Of a DNA stretch of 7,684 bases, positions 1 to 6,655 are shown piece after piece. Position 1 is the stretch's first letter; every line of letters begins with the position of its first letter. The notes under the pieces are model-generated. The model ran no database searches and had not been told where the DNA came from. It saw only the letters and a list, made by a program, of their open reading frames with translations. Source of the DNA: Nostocaceae cyanobacterium CSSed10_463m. GTDB lineage: Bacteria; Cyanobacteriota; Cyanobacteriia; Cyanobacteriales; Nostocaceae. A program made the position numbers and the translations under genes. The stretch lies in assembly GCA_003556955.1 (NCBI GenBank), contig PWQB01000459.1, forward strand, positions 1 to 7,684, given 5' to 3'.

Positions 1-1943
1 AATTAGAAATTGCTCGACAAGAAGCCGAATTAGCTTCTCAAGCCAAAAGTGCTTTTTTAGCAAATATGAGTCATGAAATTCGGACTCCCATGAATGCTGT
101 TTTGGGAATGACTGGCTTATTATTAGAAACTGATTTGAATAGAGAACAGCGTGAATTTGCTGAAATCATTCATGTTAGTGGCGATGGGCTTTTGTCCTTG
201 ATTAATGAAATTTTGGATTTGTCAAAATTAGAAGCCGGTGAAATGACGCTGGAAAAATTAGATTTTGACTTATCTAATTGTGTGGAAGAAGTTTTAGAAT
301 TGTTAGCACCCCAAGCTCACGAGAAGGGGTTAGAAATTGCTGGATTGATTCATCGTAACGTTCCGGTTTATCTCCAAGGTGATGCTAGCCGATTGCGACA
401 AATTTTCATGAATCTCATTGGTAACGCGATCAAATTCACCACCACGGGAGAAATTATAGTCCGAGCCGAACTCAAGTCACAAACTCCCAAAACAGCCACC
501 ATTAATTTTTCCGTCACAGATACAGGTATCGGTATTTCTTCTGAAGACCAAAGCAAACTATTTCAGCCTTTCACCCAAGTAGATGCTTCCATTACTCGCA
601 AGTACGGTGGTACAGGTTTAGGATTAGCAATTTGTCAGCAGTTAGTAGACTTAATGGGGGGCAAAATTGGCGTTAACAGTCAACTAGGAAAAGGCTCTCA
701 ATTTTGGTTTGAACTAACTTTTACTCAGCAGTCTCAGCCTGTTTCCCCTGTTCCAGATGGGGAAATTCTCCAGCAGCGACGCTTGTTAGTTGTAGATGAT
801 AATGCTACCAATCGTAAAATTATTTATGATCAAGCTACCCGTTGGGGAATGGAAGTAGATGAGGTGGCTAGTGCTGTTGAAGCACTTCATGCTTTACAAA
901 TTGCTGTTGATAAAGGAATTATTTATGATGTGGTTTTGATTGATATGCAAATGCCGCAAGTAGATGGTTTGATTTTGGGAACACAAATTAAATCAAATCC
1001 TGTAATTGCGGATATTCCTATAATTATGTTGACCTCTACTAATCAGACAGATGAAGCAAAAAAAGCACTAGATATAGGATTTGCCAGTTATTTAATCAAA
1101 CCTGTCAAACCATCTCGGCTACTTGACACAATGATCAATATCTTACAAAGCCAACCAAAAAGTGTAAAAATTCAGCCACCAACTATTCATCAACCTAGCT
1201 TACCTAAATCCAAGTTGAAAGTTTTAATTGCAGAAGATAATTTAGTCAATCAAAAAGTTGCTCTAAAACAACTACAAAATTTAGGTTATGAAGCTGATGT
1301 TGCAGGTAATGGTCAGGAAGTTTTACAGCTATTAGAGACAATTCCCTATGATTTAATTCTCATGGATTGTCAAATGCCAATTTTAGATGGCTTAGAAACT
1401 ACAAAAGAAATTCGTCGTCGTACTGGTTGCCAACCTGTGGTTATCGCCATGACTGCTCATGCTATGAAAGAAGACAAGCAAAAGTGTCTAGATGCAGGTA
1501 TGAATGATTATTTGAGTAAACCAGTCAAAAAAGAAAAATTAGCAGCTATCATCAACCATTGGAGTCAAGTAAGATTAACGCAGAATGTTGGTATCGAACT
1601 CCCAATTGATTGGGAACATTTACATCAAATTTCTGAAAATGACCCCGAATTTGAATTAGAATTATTACAAATATTCGTTGAGGATAGTCATTTACATTTA
1701 GCAGCAATTAAAGCAGCGATAGCGGCTAATGATTTTCAGCAATTGGCACGAGAAGCACATCATATCAAGGGTGCAAGCGCCAACATAGGAGCTATATCTA
1801 TGGAAAAAGCCGCAGAAAAGCTAGAAAAATTAAGTAATCTGAATGAGTGTATTGGTATCAATGAATTAATAATAGAATTAGAAACCTTTATCCAAAAAAT
1901 AACCCATTTTTTGTCAGAATATTTGACCTTTCAGACGCGATAA
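1..1943 (+). CDS. Hybrid sensor histidine kinase with two receiver domains and HPt (5' partial)
   Basis: The frame is open to the left edge, so the sensor part is missing. The ATG at 66 is not the start but the Met of the H-box MSHEIRTP. Residues are numbered here from that Met. The phospho-accepting His is His3, preceded by a short helical stretch ([17 protein letters not shown]). The HATPase shows an N-box around Asn116/Asn120, DTGIG at 152-156, an F-box FQPF near 166 and GGTGLGLAI at 181-189. Receiver 1 (about 238-360) has DD at its start, acceptor Asp293 and Lys in LIKPVK. Receiver 2 (about 386-500) has Asp434 and Lys in LSKPVK. The C-terminal HPt (about 520-615) has AHHIKG with His565 in the H-x-I/L-K-G position. 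All phosphorelay residues are present, so a full His-Asp-His-Asp relay is expected. The input signal is unknown. The nearest receiver protein is the REC-PP2C phosphatase at 2691; a link between them is inference. Confidence 0.95.
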   Translation, partial: LEIARQEAELASQAKSAFLANMSHEIRTPMNAVLGMTGLLLETDLNREQREFAEIIHVSGDGLLSLINEILDLSKLEAGEMTLEKLDFDLSNCVEEVLELLAPQAHEKGLEIAGLIHRNVPVYLQGDASRLRQIFMNLIGNAIKFTTTGEIIVRAELKSQTPKTATINFSVTDTGIGISSEDQSKLFQPFTQVDASITRKYGGTGLGLAICQQLVDLMGGKIGVNSQLGKGSQFWFELTFTQQSQPVSPVPDGEILQQRRLLVVDDNATNRKIIYDQATRWGMEVDEVASAVEALHALQIAVDKGIIYDVVLIDMQMPQVDGLILGTQIKSNPVIADIPIIMLTSTNQTDEAKKALDIGFASYLIKPVKPSRLLDTMINILQSQPKSVKIQPPTIHQPSLPKSKLKVLIAEDNLVNQKVALKQLQNLGYEADVAGNGQEVLQLLETIPYDLILMDCQMPILDGLETTKEIRRRTGCQPVVIAMTAHAMKEDKQKCLDAGMNDYLSKPVKKEKLAAIINHWSQVRLTQNVGIELPIDWEHLHQISENDPEFELELLQIFVEDSHLHLAAIKAAIAANDFQQLAREAHHIKGASANIGAISMEKAAEKLEKLSNLNECIGINELIIELETFIQKITHFLSEYLTFQTR

Positions 1944-1980
1944 GTCACTTCTGCCAATCAGGCTTTAGAGATGAAGATAT

Positions 1981-2013
1981 AGATACCCGACTTCTTTGAG
2001 AAGTCGGGTATCT
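1981..2013. repeat. 15-bp perfect palindrome between convergent genes; possible bidirectional terminator
   Basis: The left arm AGATACCCGACTTCT (1981-1995) and the right arm AGAAGTCGGGTATCT (1999-2013) are perfect reverse complements around a 3-base TTG. It lies 37 bp after the kinase stop and 5 bp from the end of the leftward anti-sigma gene, so both transcripts would end in a strong hairpin. No clear U-tract follows on the plus strand, so intrinsic termination is plausible rather than shown. From memory, closely similar arms (AAGTCGGG...) are common in intergenic DNA of Nostoc-type genomes, so it may be a copy of a dispersed palindromic repeat. Confidence 0.7.
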
Positions 2014-2018
2014 GGATA

Positions 2019-2444
2019 TTAATATTTAATATATTTAATTTTACAAAATAAACAATAACGATCATCATCTGTCGGCAGGTAAGTTAATTCTTCAGCAATA
2101 GAGGACATAATTTTTAAACCGCGACCTCTTTCTAAAAAGTTATCTGTCAGTTCAGGGATGATTTGTAATTTCTCTTCTAAATCAAATGGTTTTCCCAGGG
2201 AAAAGATGCGAATCTCTATATGCTCAATTAAACGCACAGCTTCCAACTCAATGGGAGTTTCTACAGGTAAATTTTTGTGTCCATGTTCTATAGTATTCGC
2301 AAAACCTTCAATCAGTAAGGTTTGACATTTCCACCAGATTGTTTGATCAGGAAGAGGTGGTTGATTTATTTGCTCAAACCAAGATAATACCTCAGTTGTC
2401 GCATTCAGGTCTGTGTTAACTGTCAACTGAATTTTTTTATTCAC
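2019..2444 (-). CDS. RsbW-like anti-sigma factor / serine-protein kinase (GHKL ATPase fold)
   Basis: This 141-residue protein has the size and layout of stand-alone RsbW/SpoIIAB-type proteins, which bind a sigma factor or other target and phosphorylate a STAS antagonist. The N-box reads LIEGFANTIEHGHK (Glu46, Asn50, His54), and the G2 box reads ERGRGLKIM (Gly107, Gly109). The G1 box, usually D-x-G-x-P-F-D in cyanobacterial homologues, reads SLGKPFD (82-88), so the Asp expected to contact adenine is Ser82. The start is GTG (2442-2444). A TGA lies two codons upstream in frame, so no earlier start in this frame is possible. An AAAAGGTGG Shine-Dalgarno-like site (2457-2465 on plus) is 12 bases upstream, with an ATG-TGA pair between. 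It is divergent from the REC-PP2C phosphatase and near the STAS gene, its likely substrate; residual kinase activity is uncertain. An HmpW-type role is possible but unproven. Confidence 0.85.
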   Translation of the reverse strand: MNKKIQLTVNTDLNATTEVLSWFEQINQPPLPDQTIWWKCQTLLIEGFANTIEHGHKNLPVETPIELEAVRLIEHIEIRIFSLGKPFDLEEKLQIIPELTDNFLERGRGLKIMSSIAEELTYLPTDDDRYCLFCKIKYIKY

Positions 2445-2456
2445 TATTCACATGAA

Positions 2457-2465
2457 CCACCTTTT
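2457..2465 (-). promoter_or_regulatory. Shine-Dalgarno with start-stop codon pair ahead of the GTG start
   Basis: Read on the minus strand, AAAAGGTGG is followed by TTC, then ATG-TGA, ATA and the GTG start. The best-spaced initiation codon for this Shine-Dalgarno is the ATG, which is followed at once by a stop. The GTG sits at a longer spacing of 12 bases. This could lower or regulate anti-sigma translation; that effect is inference. Confidence 0.45.
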
Positions 2466-2690
2466 GATTTATGTTGTAAAAACAAGAAATATTTTTATTA
2501 CTAAATAATTTATAGCGATTTCTAGTAAAAATGAAATGAATTTTCTCAAGACGCACTAGACAAGAGGTAAAAATTACAACTTTACGGCGTGTTGATGAAA
2601 ACTTAGTATGATATGATGTTCTTCTCCAAATTATACATCATAAAAAGTTTTTCGTGGAGACTTCATTACCTTTTGTAGAAGTTGAAATTT

Positions 2691-3851
2691 ATGCTTAAAA
2701 TACTAATTATTGATGATGATCCTATAGTGCGGGCAGCACTGAAAAGAACACTGCAAAATCAGGGATATGATACTACTGTTGCTACTAATGGTCTGGAAGG
2801 AATCACACAAGCCAAAATATTACATCCGGCCTTGATTATATGTGATTGGGTAATGTCAGAAATAGATGGCTTAGAGGTGTGTCGTCAAGTTAAGACAGAT
2901 CCCGATTTAGCGACAACTTTTTTTATTTTGCTGACTGCTAAAGGTGCTGCACCAGGGGAAGAATGGGAGCGAGTTCAGGGATTAGACGCTGGCGCTGATG
3001 AGTTCGTTTCTAAGCCGATTGAAATGAATGAATTGAAGGCGCGGGTGAGAGCAGGTTTGAGGTTATATCAACTAAATCAGGATTTGAAAAATAAACAGCT
3101 AGCTTTAGAGACGTTAAACCAAAATTTAGAAGCGGAGTTAAGTGAAGCTGCTGATTATGTGCGATCGCTCTTACCATCACCCCTGGTAGGTACTGTAACT
3201 ACAGAGGCTTTATTTGTTCCCTCGGCACAGTTAGGGGGAGATTGCTTTGACTATTACTGGATTGATGATGATAATTTGGTTATTTATCTCTTAGATGTTT
3301 CGGGACATGGTGTAGGTTCAGCACTACTGTCTGTGTCTGTGTTGAACGTCTTGCGATCGCAATCTCTACCCAATACTAATTTTTGTCATCCCAGTGAAGT
3401 TTTAAAAGCCCTTAACCAGAGTTTTCAAATGAGTCATCATGGTAATAAATATTTTACCATTTGGTATGGAGTTTACAATCGTCTAAAACAACAATTAACT
3501 TATGCTAATGCTGGACATCCCCCCGGTGTACTGCTGAATCAAGATGCTACAAATATTCAACAGCTAAGTTCTTTAGATTTGCCCATTGGTTTTATACCTG
3601 ATATTGATTTTGAAGTAGCTAAGTTAGATATTACAGCAAACAGTAAGTTATACCTCTTTAGCGATGGTGCTTATGAAGTTCTACAACCAAATGGCAAAAT
3701 TTGGGGTTTCGACACTTTTTTTGATTTATTAATCGATTACAATCAGCAAAATCACTCTCATCTTCACGAACTATTAGCCCAGATTAAACATCTTCACCCC
3801 AGTGCTAGTTTTGATGATGATTTATCTCTGATTAAAATTACCTTTGTGTGA
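2691..3851 (+). CDS. Response regulator with PP2C-type serine phosphatase output (REC-RsbU/SpoIIE)
   Basis: The 386-residue protein has an N-terminal receiver domain (about 1-120) with the DDD acidic cluster, acceptor Asp52 in ICDWVM, Thr82 and Lys108 in VSKP. A helical, probably coiled-coil linker (about 121-160) leads into an RsbU/SpoIIE-type PP2C domain (about 165-386). Its metal-binding motifs are GGDCFD (183-187), LDVSGHG (Asp202), YLFSDG (Asp325) and FDDDLSL (375-377), plus NAGHPP. All expected acidic residues are present, so it should be active and dephosphorylate a STAS antagonist; one lies convergent immediately downstream. Receiver phosphorylation would control the activity. I chose the ATG at 2691 because the protein then opens as receivers usually do (MLKILIIDDDP). 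A TTG at 2682 is also in frame, below a TAG at 2676, and Shine-Dalgarno evidence is weak for both. HmpU of Nostoc punctiforme is a functional precedent. Confidence 0.93.
   Translation: MLKILIIDDDPIVRAALKRTLQNQGYDTTVATNGLEGITQAKILHPALIICDWVMSEIDGLEVCRQVKTDPDLATTFFILLTAKGAAPGEEWERVQGLDAGADEFVSKPIEMNELKARVRAGLRLYQLNQDLKNKQLALETLNQNLEAELSEAADYVRSLLPSPLVGTVTTEALFVPSAQLGGDCFDYYWIDDDNLVIYLLDVSGHGVGSALLSVSVLNVLRSQSLPNTNFCHPSEVLKALNQSFQMSHHGNKYFTIWYGVYNRLKQQLTYANAGHPPGVLLNQDATNIQQLSSLDLPIGFIPDIDFEVAKLDITANSKLYLFSDGAYEVLQPNGKIWGFDTFFDLLIDYNQQNHSHLHELLAQIKHLHPSASFDDDLSLIKITFV
3161..3168. repeat. HIP1 octamer GCGATCGC
   Basis: Perfect GCGATCGC inside the phosphatase gene. This octamer is highly over-represented in many cyanobacterial genomes and supports the taxonomic assignment. 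Confidence 0.85.
3353..3360. repeat. HIP1 octamer GCGATCGC
   Basis: Second perfect copy in the phosphatase gene, 192 bp after the first, encoding part of LRSQ. Confidence 0.85.
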
Positions 3852-3856
3852 AACAA

Positions 3857-3875
3857 AGCAAATTATTCTTTTGCT
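3857..3875. terminator. Weak stem-loop shared by convergent phosphatase and STAS gene ends
   Basis: AGCAAA (3857-3862) pairs with TTTGCT (3870-3875) around a 7-base loop. The element overlaps the last codons and stop of the leftward STAS gene. On the minus strand it is followed by TTGTTTC, a short T-rich run, so it could be a weak terminator for the STAS transcript. On the plus strand no T-run follows. The 6-bp AT-rich stem makes this tentative. Confidence 0.25.
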
Positions 3876-4189
3876 AACACTTGATCGTTAAATTCCTCTC
3901 TTGTAGCAAAAACCTGTAAAATTCTATCCATTTTTGTCAATTCAAATATGGTCTTTACTTGATCATTCAACGAGCAGATAAAGAGTTTTCCATCATATTG
4001 CTTAACAGCTTGCATAGCTGCAACTAAAGCCCCTAAACCCGAACTATCAACAAAATTAACATATCTCAAGTCAATTAATATAATCTCAGCACCTGTGGAT
4101 ATAAGATTAGTAATTTCTCGGCGTAGTTCGTTACCCTTAACTACATTTAAAATACCTGAAGGTTCAATTACCTTGACTTTAGGATTCAT
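3863..4189 (-). CDS. STAS-domain anti-sigma factor antagonist (RsbV/SpoIIAA-like)
   Basis: This 108-residue protein is a single STAS domain of typical length. The signature is VNFVDSSGLGALVAA, in which Ser49 (the first Ser after Asp48) is in the position phosphorylated in SpoIIAA-type antagonists; Ser50 is also present. The unphosphorylated form should bind the RsbW-like protein and release its target, phosphorylation should break that, and the nearby PP2C protein should restore it. The ATG at 4189 fits the usual short N-terminal strand, though I see no strong Shine-Dalgarno site. Only 11 bp separate its stop from the phosphatase stop on the other strand, so the two transcripts probably overlap. 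It is not co-directional with the phosphatase and has a candidate promoter of its own just upstream. HmpV of Nostoc punctiforme is the functional precedent; orthology was not tested. Confidence 0.93.
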   Translation of the reverse strand: MNPKVKVIEPSGILNVVKGNELRREITNLISTGAEIILIDLRYVNFVDSSGLGALVAAMQAVKQYDGKLFICSLNDQVKTIFELTKMDRILQVFATREEFNDQVLAKE

Positions 4190-4219
4190 AACATTTGCTA
4201 TTTGTACTTACTTAATTAA

Positions 4220-4249
4220 TTTATACATAAATTTTATCCAAAAAGACAA
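4220..4249 (-). promoter_or_regulatory. Candidate sigma70-type promoter of the STAS gene
   Basis: On the minus strand, TTGTCT (4244-4249) and TATAAA (4220-4225) are separated by 18 bp. They match the -35 and -10 consensus at 4/6 and 5/6 positions. Transcription would start near 4213, giving a leader of about 24 bases before the ATG at 4189. The surrounding DNA is very AT-rich, so chance matches are likely. Confidence 0.35.
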
Positions 4250-4364
4250 AATTTATCAACATTTGTTAGCAGTTTAACGAAAAAATATTTCTCCATTTTC
4301 TTTGTCAGTTTTTATGTGCATTATAGATAAAATAAATGCACCCGGATAAATTCATGACTAATTA

Positions 4365-4543
4365 TATCAAGTCCGGTTGAATAATTACGAAACGCGAAAC
4401 CTGCCAAATCTTTGCTTTATCTCCCCTCCTCGCACCCCCCTCAATCCCCCCGCAACGGGGGGAAGAAAAGGATCAACCTTTGATATGGGAGGGGCTGGGG
4501 TGACATGATTGTGGTAATCGTAATTACTTAAACGGGCATGATA
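4365..4543. mobile_element. MITE-like element with 26-bp imperfect terminal inverted repeats
   Basis: The ends at 4365-4390 and 4518-4543 are inverted copies of each other matching at 21 of 26 positions, including an unbroken AATTACGA inner part. The element is about 179 bp, has no coding frame, and contains a GC-rich hairpin at 4445-4463 (TCCCCCCG, loop CAA, CGGGGGGA) in otherwise AT-rich DNA. The flanks are TTA on both sides (4362-4364 and 4544-4546). The terminal TA pairs would equally suit a TA target duplication as in IS630/Tc1-type elements. It ends 7 bp from the glycosyltransferase stop codon, so it may now act as that gene's 3' hairpin. The family is not identified. Confidence 0.65.
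4445..4463. terminator. GC-rich hairpin in the MITE, downstream of the glycosyltransferase gene
   Basis: TCCCCCCG and CGGGGGGA pair perfectly around CAA. It lies about 90 bp after the leftward glycosyltransferase stop. No good T-tract follows on the minus strand, so it may stall or stabilise the transcript end rather than terminate it alone. Confidence 0.3.
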
Positions 4544-4550
4544 TTATCCA

Positions 4551-6527
4551 TTAAGAATTAGTCTTTGATTGCCAAATATAAGCACGGATAATTACCCAAA
4601 GCAATGATAAATTGTAGATAGCCCAAGCACTATTGAATAAATAAACTCCAGGATTATTTAAAGTCCCTATAGCCAAAAGATAAAAACTGCATAAAATACT
4701 TAAAAGAGTCAGTGCAAAAACAAATAACTGAGGCCAAATTAGCCGCAAATCCGTTTTTGTTAGGCGCTGTTTTGGTGTATCTTTTAAGTTGATTGGTTTT
4801 CTAGTTAATACATTCCATACAGCTTTAATTAATACAGGAAATAATGCGATCGCATATTGTTTTGAACGCCATATTTGCCTAACAGGAACTCCCCAATTAG
4901 CAGCGATAAATGTCAGGCGGTTAATCACGAAAGCCGGGAAAAAGTGCAAAGCAAAATCAGAGTTAAATGTTTTGACAGGGAGAATACCTGTAAAAAAATA
5001 GATGATGGGACATAATATCAGCACAAAAGTCGCAAAACCTGAAAAATAGCTATACATAGTCTTGAAATAATGCAACTTTTGCCAAAAGTTTAGTCCAGAT
5101 TTTGTGAGGGGATTTTCTTTGACTAAACCTTGTATAGTTCCTTGCGACCAATGCAATTTTTCTTGTAAGGTAGAACTCAAATCATTAGGTGCTAATCCTA
5201 CCGCTAACACTTCATGATGATAAATAGATTTCCAACCAGCACCATGTAAGCGCATAGCTGTATTGATATTTTCGGTAATACTGTTGCTAGATATATCACC
5301 ACTTGATTTAAATTCAACTACCAGCTTTCCATCTTGATCATATTCACCAGCAAAATATTGTGTTCCGATACTAATTAATGCTTCTCTTCTGAGTACGGCA
5401 TTTGTACCTGTATATAAAGCTGCATTCATCCCATCTTGACCCTGTTGTAAAGTCTCATGAAATAAACTGGTGCGATGTCCCAAGGGATCGCCAGAGGGAA
5501 TATTATAAAAATCTTTTGGTGTCTGAACAAAAGCAGTTTGGTTGTATTCGTACTTACCAGAGAAAAAATTGTAAGTAAAGAAATACGGTAAAACTCGCTT
5601 GAGAAATTGGGGTTTGGGAATATGATCAGCATCTAAAGTGAGAATAAAATCTCCCATAGTTTCGCCAGAAAAAATTGTATCATTCAGACTAACTGCTGCT
5701 TTAGGTTGCTCAATATAGCGTAAACGAGCAAGTTCAACTAGTTCTAATTCTTTTTGGTAAATGGCTGATTCTAATAGGTGTCGCTCAGTATTGAGGCGTA
5801 CTTGTAGAGGATTTTCAGATAAATCAATACTATTGGTATCAGAAATATTTAACCATAACAGAAATTGGCGCAGACCATTTAAAAATTTGGGATAATTATC
5901 TGCGGCTAAAGAAGACTGTTGTAACCATTCTTCAGCAGCTTTTAAATCTGGTTGCAAATTATTTAATTGCTCAAGACGTTGTAGCAAAGTTGAACGTTCT
6001 GCGTCAATTCGATTCACTTCCTGTTGTAGTAATGGTGATTGTAAATCTTCAATACATAGTCTTTCTGACATTCTTTGTATTGCTTCGCAATTACCATGAT
6101 CAATTATGTAAACCCGTAACTTAATGGCTGGGTAATCCATTGCTAAAGCTTCTCTCGCAGTTGCTTCTACAATTTCTGGTGGCTCATTATAGCAGGTAAC
6201 AAATACATCAACAGTCGGCCAATCAGATGTGGGTAGGGATGGTGTGAGTTTGTCAAGAGATTTAATTTGTCTAACTAAGGGTCGCCACAGTCCAATTACA
6301 AACATGGCGTTGCCAAAGTAATTATAAATTTCTGCTAATAATAAAGGAATCGCCAGCCATAGCGCATCAAAGTTAATAGAATTACCAATCCGCCAATGCA
6401 AATACCAAGCACCAAAAATTAAATTTATTTCTGCCAAATATCGAAATAATAGTGTTCTTTCCTTGAGCCTGGAAAGACTATTACCGGGGAAACTTTTGGC
6501 ATCATTAAGCATAGAAGCTGAAGGCAT
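4551..6527 (-). CDS. Membrane GT2 glycosyltransferase, cellulose-synthase-like, with altered catalytic motifs
   Basis: The 658-residue protein probably transfers sugar from a nucleotide sugar to an extracellular polysaccharide while exporting it. Two N-terminal membrane segments (about 30-85) precede a GT-A domain opening with VDVFVTCYNEPPE, and four to five more follow from about residue 490. The substrate motif DADHIPKP (Asp299, Asp301) and TGTNAVLRR are intact. Other signatures differ from BcsA: DDG is DHG (143-145), the TED catalytic-base motif is TEN (418-420), and QxxRW is ExxHW (456-460). About 155 residues separate DHG from DADH, roughly twice the BcsA spacing, with a Glu/Leu/Gln-rich helical insertion. 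No PilZ domain follows, so direct c-di-GMP control is not expected. The ATG at 6527 is chosen because GAGG lies 6 bases upstream; a TTG at 6545 is the alternative. It may be a divergent active enzyme or one with lost activity; product unknown. Confidence 0.85.
   Translation of the reverse strand: MPSASMLNDAKSFPGNSLSRLKERTLLFRYLAEINLIFGAWYLHWRIGNSINFDALWLAIPLLLAEIYNYFGNAMFVIGLWRPLVRQIKSLDKLTPSLPTSDWPTVDVFVTCYNEPPEIVEATAREALAMDYPAIKLRVYIIDHGNCEAIQRMSERLCIEDLQSPLLQQEVNRIDAERSTLLQRLEQLNNLQPDLKAAEEWLQQSSLAADNYPKFLNGLRQFLLWLNISDTNSIDLSENPLQVRLNTERHLLESAIYQKELELVELARLRYIEQPKAAVSLNDTIFSGETMGDFILTLDADHIPKPQFLKRVLPYFFTYNFFSGKYEYNQTAFVQTPKDFYNIPSGDPLGHRTSLFHETLQQGQDGMNAALYTGTNAVLRREALISIGTQYFAGEYDQDGKLVVEFKSSGDISSNSITENINTAMRLHGAGWKSIYHHEVLAVGLAPNDLSSTLQEKLHWSQGTIQGLVKENPLTKSGLNFWQKLHYFKTMYSYFSGFATFVLILCPIIYFFTGILPVKTFNSDFALHFFPAFVINRLTFIAANWGVPVRQIWRSKQYAIALFPVLIKAVWNVLTRKPINLKDTPKQRLTKTDLRLIWPQLFVFALTLLSILCSFYLLAIGTLNNPGVYLFNSAWAIYNLSLLWVIIRAYIWQSKTNS
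4846..4853. repeat. HIP1 octamer GCGATCGC
   Basis: Perfect copy inside the 3' third of the glycosyltransferase gene, in the part encoding a C-terminal membrane segment. Confidence 0.85.
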
Positions 6528-6532
6528 ATTGC

Positions 6533-6536
6533 ACCT
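6533..6536 (-). promoter_or_regulatory. Shine-Dalgarno GAGG of the glycosyltransferase gene
   Basis: On the minus strand, TTGAGGTGCAAT precedes the ATG at 6527. The 6-base gap after GAGG is a good spacing and decides this start over the TTG six codons upstream, which would overlap the site. Confidence 0.6.
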
Positions 6537-6627
6537 CAAGAACAATTACAAAATTACAGATTCTCAAATCACCTGAGATGCACCCTTTGTCTTAGGAATT
6601 AGGCAATGAAGTTATTACCCGTAGCTA

Positions 6628-6655
6628 AGTATAGTTCAATACACAGAATTTGCAA
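6628..6655 (-). promoter_or_regulatory. Candidate sigma70-type promoter of the glycosyltransferase gene
   Basis: On the minus strand, TTGCAA (6650-6655) and TATACT (6628-6633) are 16 bp apart, matching consensus at 4/6 and 5/6. The start would be near 6621, giving a leader of about 94 bases. It lies between the two arms of a 10-bp inverted repeat. Confidence 0.3.

Larger units (their letters stand above)
4190..4550. other. Intergenic region between STAS gene and glycosyltransferase gene end
   Basis: This 361-bp stretch has no supportable gene. Its right half is the MITE-like element, and its left half holds the candidate STAS promoter. A 7-bp stem GTGCATT/AATGCAC (4316-4322 and 4335-4341, 12-base loop) lies between them; its role is unknown. 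Confidence 0.7.

Noticed and set aside
66..68. ATG at 66 as the true start of the histidine kinase
   Set aside because: It encodes the Met of the H-box, and the frame continues upstream to the window edge with kinase-like linker residues.
368..556. 62-residue minus-strand reading frame inside the histidine kinase gene
   Set aside because: It is antisense to the conserved HATPase domain, has no recognisable domain and no supporting ribosome binding site.
2592..2617. Phosphatase promoter from TTGATG and the overlapping TATGAT motifs
   Set aside because: The spacing between TTGATG (2592) and either TATGAT (2607 or 2612) is 9 or 14 bp, too short for a standard promoter. No other convincing pair was found in this divergent 246-bp region.
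4095..4277. 60-residue plus-strand reading frame over the STAS gene start
   Set aside because: It is mostly antisense to the conserved STAS coding region and then runs through AT-rich leader DNA; nothing supports translation.
4789..5001. 70-residue plus-strand frame inside the glycosyltransferase gene
   Set aside because: It is a shadow of the membrane-segment coding region, with no family resemblance.
5426..5632. 68-residue minus-strand frame overlapping the glycosyltransferase in another frame
   Set aside because: It overlaps the conserved DADH to TGTN part of the real gene in a different frame and shows no domain.
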